Below are positions 14,515-22,657 of a stretch of 24,024 bases of DNA, piece after piece. Source of the stretch: a virus; the IMG/VR virus record IMGVR_UViG_3300027969_000418, positions 1-24,024 of that record. One strand, 5' to 3'. The position numbers and the translations under genes are program-made. The notes below the pieces were generated by a model that was given only the letters and a program-made list of their open reading frames with translations, was not told the DNA's origin and ran no database searches. Position 1 is the stretch's first letter, and each line of letters starts with the position of its first letter.

Positions 14515-16254
14515 ATGTTAATGTTCAAACAATTTATCAAAGAATATATGACCATCACAGGGTACAATGAAATTCTCAACGAAGAATTAAATGATGATCA
14601 AAAAGCAGTTGTCGATTCATGGGGTGCAAACACAAAGGCTAAGAAAATATCAGCTAATGTTATACCAAAAGGTGAAGATAGAACATATATTCCTCTAGAA
14701 CATCCAGATGATAATAAACCAGTAGAACCACATCCAGATGTGAAAGCACATCTTGAAAAGCATGGCTACAAGATAACTGATTATAGAAATAATAAAGCAG
14801 TCGAACCTAAGTATGGAAGAGAGATTCGTATTGGTAAAGCATTGAATGCTACTGGTGCTTCTAAAGATTTGATGGATACATTCAACAATGATCCTAAAAG
14901 GGCTGCTTCCAACTCTGGTAAGTTGGGCGTAGTTATTTCTCGTCACCCTCATGATGTTGCTGGAATGTCTACTGATAAAGGTTGGCGTTCATGCATGAAG
15001 ATGGGTAAAACAGGAAATAAAAAAGATGATGATGCTGGTCTATATAGTCATTATTTAAAACATGATGTTAAACAAGGAACTCATGTTGCTTATCTTGTAC
15101 ATGAACATGATAAAGAAGCAAAATCTCCTCTTGCAAGAATAGCATTGAAACCGTTCGAATCAGAAGATAAAAAAGATACTATCCTTAGACCAGAAGATAG
15201 AACATATGGAACATCTGATCATGCATTTGGTCATACAGTAAAAAAATGGGCAGAAACAAATTTTCCTGCTAAAGAAGGTAATATATATAGAAAAAATACA
15301 AAATTATATGATGATGATAACAAAGGTACAGTTGCTAGTACTAATACATTATTAAAAAGTAAAAGTTATATGGATAGAGCAGACGCTTTTAGTAATAGTG
15401 ATGTTACACATGAACATATTACTCAGGGATTAAACGACCCTATTGAAGAAGTTAGAAGAGCCGCAGTATCTCATCCAAATGCAACTAAAGAACATCTTTC
15501 TAAAGTATTAGATAACCCAAATGAAGAACGCCATGTAAGAATAGGTGCATTATTACATCCAAAATTGCCTTCAGAAGAAATTACTAAAGTTTTAAATAGT
15601 CCTGGAGGGTATAGAAATAATACAGAAAAAGAATATGCACTCAAGAATCCAAATGTAACACAAGAACATATTACTAAAGCTTTGAATGATCCAGATAGAG
15701 ATATAAGAAAATCTGCTATTCAAAATTCTAAAGTTACATTAAAACCAGAACATATTTCTAAAGTATTAGATAACCCAGATGAAGATACACAAACAAAAGC
15801 TATAGCTGTAAGAAGACCAGAAGCTACCGCAGAACATATTACTAAAGGATTAGATCATAACAATTCTTACGTAAGACATTTTGCCATCAAAAATCCTAAT
15901 GCAAACGAAGATCATATTACTAAAGCTTTATATGATCCTAATGCAGATGTTAGACGATCTGCTATTTTTCATCCTAAAGCAACACCAGAACATATTACAA
16001 AAGCTTTGAATGATAATGATGAAGATGTTGTTCAAGCTGCTATTAAACATCCAAATGCAACACCAGAACATATTACAAAAGCTTTGAATCATCCAAGCGG
16101 ATTTATAAGAAAAGATGCTATTGAAAATCCTAATTCAACAGAAGAACATGCCAATAAAGCATTAAAAGATTCAAGTGGTATGGTCGTAAGAGCGGCAGAA
16201 ACTCGTCTTGCACAACTTAGAGTAGCAGATAAAAGAAAAAGTAAAGAGCTATAA
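14515..16254 (+). CDS. Helical-repeat (LRV/HEAT-like) protein with unrecognised N-terminal domain (579 aa)
   Basis: Residues 1 to about 290 form an unrecognised charged domain with a conspicuous 'ISRHPHDVAGMSTDKGWRSCM' region (W157, S159-C160-M161); I recall similar 'W-x-SCM' stretches in other phage hypothetical proteins but no known function. From about residue 293 to the end are roughly ten repeats of 24-27 residues with consensus PNAT-x-EHITKALNDP-x-x-DVR-x-x-AI-x-H, resembling leucine-rich-repeat-variant or HEAT-like helical repeats that build a curved binding surface. It begins 1 base after the HD hydrolase; a second in-frame ATG (14521) is a possible start, giving the more natural 'MFKQF'. 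Its stop lies inside the gp14 late promoter. Not part of the T4 core set; probably cargo acting with its neighbour. No catalytic call is made. Confidence 0.65.
   Translation: MLMFKQFIKEYMTITGYNEILNEELNDDQKAVVDSWGANTKAKKISANVIPKGEDRTYIPLEHPDDNKPVEPHPDVKAHLEKHGYKITDYRNNKAVEPKYGREIRIGKALNATGASKDLMDTFNNDPKRAASNSGKLGVVISRHPHDVAGMSTDKGWRSCMKMGKTGNKKDDDAGLYSHYLKHDVKQGTHVAYLVHEHDKEAKSPLARIALKPFESEDKKDTILRPEDRTYGTSDHAFGHTVKKWAETNFPAKEGNIYRKNTKLYDDDNKGTVASTNTLLKSKSYMDRADAFSNSDVTHEHITQGLNDPIEEVRRAAVSHPNATKEHLSKVLDNPNEERHVRIGALLHPKLPSEEITKVLNSPGGYRNNTEKEYALKNPNVTQEHITKALNDPDRDIRKSAIQNSKVTLKPEHISKVLDNPDEDTQTKAIAVRRPEATAEHITKGLDHNNSYVRHFAIKNPNANEDHITKALYDPNADVRRSAIFHPKATPEHITKALNDNDEDVVQAAIKHPNATPEHITKALNHPSGFIRKDAIENPNSTEEHANKALKDSSGMVVRAAETRLAQLRVADKRKSKEL
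15391..16230 (+). repeat. Degenerate ~75-bp coding repeats (helical-repeat domain)
   Basis: About ten coding repeats of 72-81 bp, best conserved around bases encoding EHITKALN. Two adjacent units near 15980-16085 are nearly identical, consistent with recent duplication. Confidence 0.75.
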
Positions 16255-16257
16255 ATA
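16250..16257 (+). promoter_or_regulatory. Late promoter TATAAATA before gp14
   Basis: A perfect match to the T4 late promoter core, ending 26 bases before the gp14 ATG and containing the stop codon (16252-16254) of the helical-repeat gene. It separates transcription of gp14 and the terminase genes from the cargo genes. Confidence 0.7.
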
Positions 16258-16283
16258 GTACATAAAAACAAAAGAAAGCTATA

Positions 16284-17012
16284 ATGGCAACTAATTTTTA
16301 CTTCAACAATTTTTCTTCTTCTGGTGAACAGAACCTGATAGAAAATCTTATCATTGAATCTATAAGGATTCATGGTGTAGATACCTATTATGTCCCAAGA
16401 ACAATTATTACCAGAGACAATACTTTCAGAGAACAATCAGTCACCGAATATGGTGAAGGAATTTCTATTGAAATGTATATCAAGAATGTTGATGGCTTTG
16501 AAGGTGATGGCGAATTCCTATCTAAGTTTGGTGTTGAAGTAAGAGATCAGATCACATTCTCTGTTGCTATGAGAGTATTTGATACTGAAGTTGGTTCTAA
16601 TCTTAGAAGAGATAGACCACTTGAAAATGATCTTGTTTGGTTTCCATTCAACCAACATCTTTATCAAATTAAATTTGTCAATAAGAAACCCATATTCTAT
16701 CAGATGGGCGCACTACAGATGTACGATGTTGTATGTGAATTGTTTGAATATTCTAATGAGGTATTCAATACTGGCATCAACATAATTGATGACACTTATA
16801 ATGCTCTTCTTACTACTACTGATCCTTATATTCTTACTGGTGAAAATGGTGTACGTATTACAGATGAAAATGGTTATGATATTCTTGATGAAGATTACAA
16901 CATTGGAACCTTGGATACTGCATCTCAGAATGATTATTTTGAATCAGAAGGAATTGATTTCTTAGATTTCTCTGAGAGAGACCCATTCAGTGAACTTGAG
17001 AGGAGAATTTAA
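16284..17012 (+). CDS. gp14: Neck protein gp14
   Basis: This 242-residue protein (T4 gp14 is 256) has the family's signature stretches: 'SIRIHGVDTYYVPRTI' near residue 30, 'VDGFEGDGEFLSKFGVEVRDQ' around residues 69-89, and 'RPLENDLVWFP' with 'QIKFVNKKPIFYQMG' further on. gp14 binds gp13 at the filled head to form the neck platform for the tail. The C-terminal ~70 residues are an acidic extension with 'NG-x-x-I' repeats ('ENGVRITDENGYDILDED'), of unknown role. The stop overlaps the gp15 ATG by one base, indicating coupled translation, and a perfect late promoter lies just upstream. Confidence 0.85.
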   Translation: MATNFYFNNFSSSGEQNLIENLIIESIRIHGVDTYYVPRTIITRDNTFREQSVTEYGEGISIEMYIKNVDGFEGDGEFLSKFGVEVRDQITFSVAMRVFDTEVGSNLRRDRPLENDLVWFPFNQHLYQIKFVNKKPIFYQMGALQMYDVVCELFEYSNEVFNTGINIIDDTYNALLTTTDPYILTGENGVRITDENGYDILDEDYNIGTLDTASQNDYFESEGIDFLDFSERDPFSELERRI

Positions 17013-17821
17013 TGTTAGGTTCTCCCTTTTACAATTCACTATTTAAAAAGTATGTGGTTATCTTTGGTAGTCTATTCAATAATATTAAAATTGAAAGAGT
17101 GAATGACGCTGGTGAATTAGAACAAACATTCAAGGTTCCTATTGCATATGGACCAAGAGAAAAGTTTCTTGCTCGTGTAGAAGATAACCCAGATGCTACG
17201 GCACTTACTGCTATAAGATTGCCCCGTATGGCATTTGAAATAACATCTATCAGTTATGATCCTAGTAGAAAACTTCAGACAATCAATAAAATTTCTTCTA
17301 GAAAAAATATTAATGGAGTCAATACATATAAGAAAGTGTATAATCCAGTTCCTTATAATATTGGATTTAAACTTGATATTATGGTGAAAACTATGGAAGA
17401 TGGTCTTAGAATTGTAGAACAGGTTCTTCCTTATTTTACACCAGATTGGACTGTATCAGCTAGACTTCTACCAGATTATGATAATGTAACTGATATTCCT
17501 ATCATTCTTGATAACGTAGAGATTGATGATAGTTATGCTTCTGATTTTACTATTCGAAGAGTATTAACTTTCTCTCTTACTTTTACAATGAAATGTTATT
17601 TCTTTGGTCCTGTCACAGAAAGTAAACTTATCAAAATTATTGATGTTAGAATTTATCCTGATGCAACTGCTAATAATGGAGTTGTGACTACCTTGATTAG
17701 ACCGGGACTTACAGTTGATGGTGAACCAACATCTAACGCAGAGCTATCAGTTGCTCTTTCTCAAATTGATGAAACTGATTCATACGGATTTATCGTAACA
17801 GTGAGTGATAATTATGGATAA
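17012..17821 (+). CDS. gp15: Tail sheath stabiliser / tail completion protein gp15
   Basis: At 269 residues this is close to T4 gp15 (272). Family features include the opening 'SPFYNSLFKKYVVIFGSLFNNI', 'VPIAYGPREKFLAR', 'RLPRMAFEITSISYDPSRK', and 'NPVPYNIGFKLDIMVKTMEDGLRIVEQVLPYFTPD'. gp15 forms a hexamer on top of the sheath and tube that terminates tail growth and joins the tail to the neck. A C-terminal tail of about 50 residues ('LIRPGLTVDGEPTS' onward) appears to be an addition to the core. It overlaps gp14 by 1 base and gp16 by 17 bases, so gp14-gp15-gp16-gp17 forms one tightly coupled translation unit. Confidence 0.9.
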   Translation: MLGSPFYNSLFKKYVVIFGSLFNNIKIERVNDAGELEQTFKVPIAYGPREKFLARVEDNPDATALTAIRLPRMAFEITSISYDPSRKLQTINKISSRKNINGVNTYKKVYNPVPYNIGFKLDIMVKTMEDGLRIVEQVLPYFTPDWTVSARLLPDYDNVTDIPIILDNVEIDDSYASDFTIRRVLTFSLTFTMKCYFFGPVTESKLIKIIDVRIYPDATANNGVVTTLIRPGLTVDGEPTSNAELSVALSQIDETDSYGFIVTVSDNYG

Positions 17822-18206
17822 TAAAGATGTGATTTCAAATTCTTTAGGGATACCTTCTATGACTATTCCACCACCTCCTAATCCTGTTATAATGCCAGTT
17901 GAGGAAAGAAACGACTATGAATATGCTCGTCGTAATATGTACGATATAATTGAAAAAGGACAGAATGCCTTAGAAGATATTGTAGATATTGCCAGACAGT
18001 CTGAGTCACCTAGAGCATTTGAGGTTGTCACAAATCTTATCAAGACACTGGCTGATGCCAACAAAGACCTTATGGACTTGGCTAAGAAGAATAAAGAATT
18101 GTCTAAGCCTGATGCCAGCAATGAAAATAAAACTGTGAACAATAACCTATTCGTTGGATCATCCTCTGAACTATTGAAAATGATAAAAGATAAAGCAAAT
18201 GAATAA
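17805..18206 (+). CDS. gp16: Small terminase subunit gp16
   Basis: This protein of 131-133 residues is predominantly helical, as expected for the DNA-recognition subunit of the packaging motor (T4 gp16 is 164). It has a proline-rich N-terminal arm ('TIPPPPNPVIMP'), a helical region from about 40 to 105 ('YEYARRNMYDIIEKGQNALE', then a long amphipathic helix ending 'LAKKNKEL'), and a disordered linker before a C-terminal helix. The start is ambiguous between ATG at 17805 and ATG at 17811; the latter gives the more natural 'MDNKDV'. It overlaps both gp15 and gp17, and its identity depends mainly on this invariant position before the large terminase gene. Confidence 0.8.
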   Translation: MIIMDNKDVISNSLGIPSMTIPPPPNPVIMPVEERNDYEYARRNMYDIIEKGQNALEDIVDIARQSESPRAFEVVTNLIKTLADANKDLMDLAKKNKELSKPDASNENKTVNNNLFVGSSSELLKMIKDKANE

Positions 18207-19806
18207 TACAAATGATGTATATCTTGGTAATATAAATCTTAAACGTAAAGGTATTCAACTAGAATTTACACAAGAACAAATTCTAGAGTATATAAAATGC
18301 GCTAACGATGTTAATTACTTCTGTGAAAAATATGTAAAGATTGTCAGTATTGATAGGGGTCTTGTTCCTTTTACTCCATATATTTATCAGAAAAAAATGT
18401 TTAAAACATTTGATGATAATCGTTTTACTATATGTAAGATGCCTCGTCAGGTGGGTAAGACAACTGGTGTGGTTGGATATATGCTCCACAAGATTCTTTT
18501 TAACGAGAACTATAATATTGCAGTTCTAGCCAACAAACAGATTCAGGCTAAAGAAATTCTATCCAGAATTCAACTCGCATATGAGTGGTTGCCCAAGTGG
18601 ATGCAGCAAGGCATTATCCAATGGAACAGAGGAAACATAGAACTAGAGAATGGTTCTAAGATTCTCGCAGCTGCTACCTCATCATCCGCCATTCGTGGAC
18701 AGTCCTATAACTTAATTTATCTTGACGAGTTTGCATTCGTGCCTAGAAATATTCAAGATACATTCTTCGCATCAGTCTTCCCTACCATTACATCTGGTCA
18801 AAGCTCTAAGCTATTGATTACTTCTACTCCAAATGGTATGAATTTATTTTTTAAAATATGGATGGACTCTGTTAATAATGAAAATTCTTATGCTCGTGTT
18901 GACGTTCACTGGTCAGATGTTCCCGGTAGAGATGAAGCTTGGAAAGTAGAGACTATCCGTAATACATCAGTTGACCAGTTTCGTCAAGAGTTTGAATGCG
19001 AATTCTTAGGTTCAACCAATACTCTTATTCATCCTTCTGTTCTTTCTAGACTTGTCTACATGAGACCTATTGATAATCCTCATGAAGTAAAAATTTATAA
19101 ACATCCTATCAAAGATCATGTGTATGCAATAACAGTGGATGTGAGTGAGGGATTAGGAATGGATTCTTCTGCCCTTGTAGTTGTCGATTGCTCTACTGTT
19201 CCTTATGAAGTAGTGGCTACTTTCAAAGATGCCAACATATCTCAGTTGATGTTACCAACTCTATTGGCTAATATTGGAAAATACTACAATGATGCCTCTG
19301 TTTTGGTGGAGATAAATATAGGATCACAAGTAGTAAATATTCTACATCAAGATTTAGAATATGACAACATTGTAATGACCAGAATGAGCGGAAGAAAAGG
19401 CACAGCAATTGGTACAGCTGGCAATCAAAACAGATTAGGTATAAAAACAACTCAAATTACTAAAAGAATAGGATGCGCTAACTTAAAGACTCTTGTTGAA
19501 TCAGATAAAATAATTTTAAATGATTATGATATTATAAATGAACTGTCAACTTATGCTGTAGACAAGAACACTTATAATGCGGAGGAAGGTCATCATGACG
19601 ACTTGGTAATGTGTTTGGTGTTATTTGCTTGGATGGTAAGCCAGAATTATTTTAAAGATGTGTCGAATACAGATATTCGTAGAAGAATTGAGGAAGATGT
19701 GGAAGAAGATTTCACACCTTTTGGGATTATAGATGATGGTAGAGAAGATGAAATGGAAAACAAGATATTAAGCCAAAGTGAATTCGAACAATTTTTCCTA
19801 AATTGA
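18199..19806 (+). CDS. gp17: Large terminase subunit gp17 (ATPase-nuclease)
   Basis: This 535-residue protein is the packaging motor that translocates DNA into the prohead and cuts it. ATPase domain: Walker A-type 'RQVGKTT' at residues 83-89, an adenine-binding-type Q64 upstream in 'YQKKMF', Walker B with catalytic glutamate 'LIYLDE' at 172-177, and the coupling-type 'TSTPNG' near 208-213. Nuclease domain of RNase H fold: first acidic site in 'ITVDVSEGLGMDSSALVVVD', further Asp/Glu, and the C-terminal 'EEGHHDDLVMCL' motif. It is shorter than T4 gp17 (610), mainly at the N-terminus. The first 8 bases overlap gp16. The gene ends 61 bases before gp18 with a late promoter in the gap. Confidence 0.95.
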   Translation: MNNTNDVYLGNINLKRKGIQLEFTQEQILEYIKCANDVNYFCEKYVKIVSIDRGLVPFTPYIYQKKMFKTFDDNRFTICKMPRQVGKTTGVVGYMLHKILFNENYNIAVLANKQIQAKEILSRIQLAYEWLPKWMQQGIIQWNRGNIELENGSKILAAATSSSAIRGQSYNLIYLDEFAFVPRNIQDTFFASVFPTITSGQSSKLLITSTPNGMNLFFKIWMDSVNNENSYARVDVHWSDVPGRDEAWKVETIRNTSVDQFRQEFECEFLGSTNTLIHPSVLSRLVYMRPIDNPHEVKIYKHPIKDHVYAITVDVSEGLGMDSSALVVVDCSTVPYEVVATFKDANISQLMLPTLLANIGKYYNDASVLVEINIGSQVVNILHQDLEYDNIVMTRMSGRKGTAIGTAGNQNRLGIKTTQITKRIGCANLKTLVESDKIILNDYDIINELSTYAVDKNTYNAEEGHHDDLVMCLVLFAWMVSQNYFKDVSNTDIRRRIEEDVEEDFTPFGIIDDGREDEMENKILSQSEFEQFFLN

Positions 19807-19813
19807 CGTTTTT

Positions 19814-19821
19814 TATAAATA
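19814..19821 (+). promoter_or_regulatory. Late promoter TATAAATA before gp18
   Basis: Perfect TATAAATA in the 61-base gap between gp17 and gp18, ending 46 bases before the sheath ATG, which is preceded by a strong AAAGGAG ribosome-binding site. A separate promoter for sheath, needed in many copies, is expected. Confidence 0.75.
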
Positions 19822-19844
19822 ATCATACGAAATAATTTATGATT
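19821..19844 (+). repeat. Short inverted repeat between gp17 and gp18
   Basis: AATCATA (19821-19827) pairs with TATGATT (19838-19844) around a 10-base loop, followed by a T-rich stretch. The 7-bp stem is AT-rich, so it is at best a weak terminator; it may instead form in the 5' leader of the gp18 transcript. Confidence 0.35.
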
Positions 19845-19867
19845 TTTATTATAAAAAGGAGAAAACA

Positions 19868-22024
19868 ATGCCATTTCAAGTTAGCCCAGGCGTTAACGTT
19901 TCTGAAATTGATCTAACAACCATTGTTCCTTCAGTATCTTCAACTTTTGGAGGTGTTGCTGGGGCATTTAAATGGGGTCCAATAGAAGACAGAGTTCTTG
20001 TCGGTTCTGAGGACGAGTTAGCATCACTTTTTGGTAAACCAAATGCCAACAATTTCGAAACATTTTACACAGCTTCAAACTTTTTAGCATATGGCAATCA
20101 GCTATATGTTGTAAGAGCCGCAGATGATGCATTCAATGCATTTGCAAATACAGATACAGAATATTCAAATACAATTTTAATTAAAAATTTGAATGATTTT
20201 CAAGATCAATATACATCATTAGAAACTACTGTAGGTGCAAATGGAGTAAATTTTGTTGCCAAGTATGCTGGTGATCTTGGAAACTCACTTAAGGTTTCTA
20301 TTTGTACATCATTGGATGGATATGAATCTAATCTAGTAGCATATTCAGGTTCTAATAGTGCTGTTCTTGGATCAAATACTTCATTCTCATTTACATTAGC
20401 AAAGGGAAGTAAGGTTGCAAATGTAGTGTTCTCACATAAAGCAAGTAATACACTTACAATTGCAGCAAATACTTATTATGCTAATGTTGCTGCTACATCA
20501 CTTGAAACTAGTATAAAAGTTGGTGATGTTCTTCTTGTAGGAAATACTACAACTGGTACTCAATATATGACAGTGGCAAATGTAGAATTCCTAGATCAAT
20601 CAACTTATTTCTTTAATTCAAATACAATTGGTTATTATACAATACAAAATATAACATTTACTGATAAATTTAAACAAAAAACTAGTTATACTGTATCTGG
20701 ATCAATAAATGCGGGTCCTACATACGCAGACACTAAGTTTGCTACTAAGTATTGGCAGTATCATAATACTGTTGTACCTGGACCAGGAACTTCTAATTAT
20801 GTTGCTGCAAGAAATGCAAATCCTGATGTAGCTGACGAAGTTCATATTGTAGTTGTTGATGCTGGTGGAAAGTTTACTGGAATTCCTGGAGAAATCTTGG
20901 AAGTTTGGCCTAACCTTTCAGTAGCAAAAGATGCTAGGGGCGAACAGGGCGGTTCTATCTATTATAGAGACGTTATCAATAAGAGTTCACGTTATATTTG
21001 GTCAACTAGTAACTTCTTGTCAGTTGATGGTACACCACAAAATGCAGCTGATGAAGGACTTGCTGTAGGCATAACTAATAATTTTGTGTCAACATTTACC
21101 AGTGGTGCAGATGGTTCTGATGAAAATACAATTTCAGTAGGAAAAGTATTGACTGCCTATGATAAGTTTAAGTCAACAGAAGATGTTGAAGTATCACTTA
21201 TTATGGCTGGTAAGGCAAGAGGTGATATTGGTCAAGATGTTGCCAACTATATCATAGATAACATCTGTGAATATAGAAAAGATTGTGTAGCATTTATCAC
21301 ATCACCATTTGATGACACTGTACTAAATCCAGGTCAAGAAATGGATAACTTACTTGCATTTAGAAACTCCTTAACTTCATCTTCATATGCTGTTATGGAT
21401 TCTGGTTATAAGTATCAATACGACAAGTATAATGACGAATACCGTTGGGTTCCTCTAAATGGTGATATTGCTGGATTGTGTGTACGTACAGATAATCTAC
21501 GTGATCCATGGTTCTCACCAGCTGGATTTAACAGAGGTGTCATCAAGAACGTTGTAAAACTTTCTTATAATCCAGATCAAAATGATCGTGATGTTCTTTA
21601 TCGTAATGGAATTAATCCTGTAGTAACATTCCCAGGTCGTGGAACTGTTCTATATGGCGATAAGACATTGCTTGGTAAGCCATCAGCATTTGATCGTATC
21701 AATGTACGTAGACTATTCATTACCCTTGAAAAGGCAATTGCAATAGCTGCTAGGTCTTCTCTATTTGAATTTAACGATGATTTCACAAGAGCAGGGTTCC
21801 GTAATCTTATTGAACCATATCTTCGTGACATTAAAGGTCGTCGTGGAATTTATGACTTCAAGGTTGTTTGTGACAACACAAATAATACTCCTGAAGTAAT
21901 TGATTCAAATCAATTTAGAGGCGATATCTACATTAAACCCGCTCGTTCAATTAATTTCATCCAACTTAACTTTATTGCTGTACGCACTGGTGTTGAGTTT
22001 GAAGAAATTGTTGGTAAGTTCTAA
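19868..22024 (+). CDS. gp18: Tail sheath protein gp18
   Basis: This 718-residue protein (T4 gp18 is 659) has conserved ends. The N-terminus 'SPGVNVSEIDLTTIVPSVSS' leads into 'GGVAGAFKWGPIEDRVLVGSEDEL' and 'NFLAYGNQLYVVRA', the strand-forming arm typical of T4 sheaths. The C-terminal domain contains 'WFSPAGFNRGVI', 'DVLYRNGINPVVTFPGRGTVLYGDKT', 'RRLFITLEKAI' and a long conserved tail ending 'EEIVGKF', which makes up the contractile core. The middle (about residues 100-320) is Ser/Thr/Asn-rich and variable, forming surface domains, and accounts for the extra length. Sheath subunits surround the gp19 tube and contract during infection. It has its own late promoter and a strong AAAGGAG ribosome-binding site. 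Confidence 0.95.
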   Translation: MPFQVSPGVNVSEIDLTTIVPSVSSTFGGVAGAFKWGPIEDRVLVGSEDELASLFGKPNANNFETFYTASNFLAYGNQLYVVRAADDAFNAFANTDTEYSNTILIKNLNDFQDQYTSLETTVGANGVNFVAKYAGDLGNSLKVSICTSLDGYESNLVAYSGSNSAVLGSNTSFSFTLAKGSKVANVVFSHKASNTLTIAANTYYANVAATSLETSIKVGDVLLVGNTTTGTQYMTVANVEFLDQSTYFFNSNTIGYYTIQNITFTDKFKQKTSYTVSGSINAGPTYADTKFATKYWQYHNTVVPGPGTSNYVAARNANPDVADEVHIVVVDAGGKFTGIPGEILEVWPNLSVAKDARGEQGGSIYYRDVINKSSRYIWSTSNFLSVDGTPQNAADEGLAVGITNNFVSTFTSGADGSDENTISVGKVLTAYDKFKSTEDVEVSLIMAGKARGDIGQDVANYIIDNICEYRKDCVAFITSPFDDTVLNPGQEMDNLLAFRNSLTSSSYAVMDSGYKYQYDKYNDEYRWVPLNGDIAGLCVRTDNLRDPWFSPAGFNRGVIKNVVKLSYNPDQNDRDVLYRNGINPVVTFPGRGTVLYGDKTLLGKPSAFDRINVRRLFITLEKAIAIAARSSLFEFNDDFTRAGFRNLIEPYLRDIKGRRGIYDFKVVCDNTNNTPEVIDSNQFRGDIYIKPARSINFIQLNFIAVRTGVEFEEIVGKF

Positions 22025-22038
22025 GAGGGAGAAAGAAA

Positions 22039-22590
22039 ATGGCATTCAATATTAATGATATCAGATCACGCCTTCAATTTGGTGGCGCAAGACCTTCCCT
22101 CTTCCAAGTAATCATCAGCAACCCAATCAATCCGGTTGCTGATATTAAGCTCCCATTCCTTTGTAAGGTAGCTCAAATTCCAAGTTCACAGCTTGGTCTA
22201 ATTGAGGTTCCTTACTTTGGAAGAAGACTTAAGATGGCTGGTGACAGACGTTTTGATCCATGGACAGTAACAATCATCAATGATGAGGACTTTGCTGTAA
22301 GAGACGCTATGGAACAGTGGAATAACTATATCAATCTTTATGAGCAAAATCGTACTGCACTACCTACTGGTGCCCCATCTGAGTACAAGTCACAGGCAAC
22401 TGTTTCTCAGTACAGCAAGGCTGGCGAAATCATTAGAACATATCAGTTCAATGGTATCTATCCAGAAGCAATTTCTACAATTGACTTGCAGTGGGCATCT
22501 GTTGATGAAATTGAAGAGTTCCAAGTAACATTCCAATATGACACATTTGAAATATTAAATGGTCTTACTGGTAATGCTGGTGGTTCTTAA
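22039..22590 (+). CDS. gp19: Tail tube protein gp19
   Basis: At 183 residues this is slightly longer than T4 gp19 (163). Conserved features are 'RPSLFQVIISNP' near the start, 'CKVAQIPSSQLGLIEVPYFGRRLKMAGDRRFDPWTVTIINDEDF', an insert around 'ALPTGAPSEYKSQAT', and the closing 'GIYPEAISTIDLQW...EFQVTFQYD'. The subunit stacks as hexamers to form the inner tube through which DNA passes. It starts 14 bases after the sheath gene with a good GAGGGAG ribosome-binding site and no separate promoter element, so it is co-transcribed with gp18. A strong inverted repeat 10 bases after the stop probably ends this transcript. Confidence 0.95.
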   Translation: MAFNINDIRSRLQFGGARPSLFQVIISNPINPVADIKLPFLCKVAQIPSSQLGLIEVPYFGRRLKMAGDRRFDPWTVTIINDEDFAVRDAMEQWNNYINLYEQNRTALPTGAPSEYKSQATVSQYSKAGEIIRTYQFNGIYPEAISTIDLQWASVDEIEEFQVTFQYDTFEILNGLTGNAGGS

Positions 22591-22600
22591 TTAAGTAATT

Positions 22601-22633
22601 GAGAGCCGTTATAAATAGAGTGTAACGGCTCTC
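22601..22633 (+). terminator. Perfect 11-bp inverted repeat, probable terminator after gp19, with late promoter inside
   Basis: GAGAGCCGTTA (22601-22611) and TAACGGCTCTC (22623-22633) are exact reverse complements around an 11-base loop, followed by TTCTTT. The stem has six G-C pairs, unusually GC-rich for this genome, so the structure is deliberate. The T-tract is imperfect, so it may terminate partially or protect the 3' end of the gp18-gp19 message. The late promoter core overlaps its 5' arm and loop. Confidence 0.7.
22610..22617 (+). promoter_or_regulatory. Late promoter TATAAATA before gp20
   Basis: Perfect TATAAATA, starting on the last two bases of the hairpin's left arm and running into its loop; it ends 40 bases before the gp20 ATG. 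Initiation a few bases downstream would give a transcript lacking the left arm, so the new message could not form the hairpin. Confidence 0.7.
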
Positions 22634-22657
22634 TCTTCTTTAAGGAAAATTATTATT

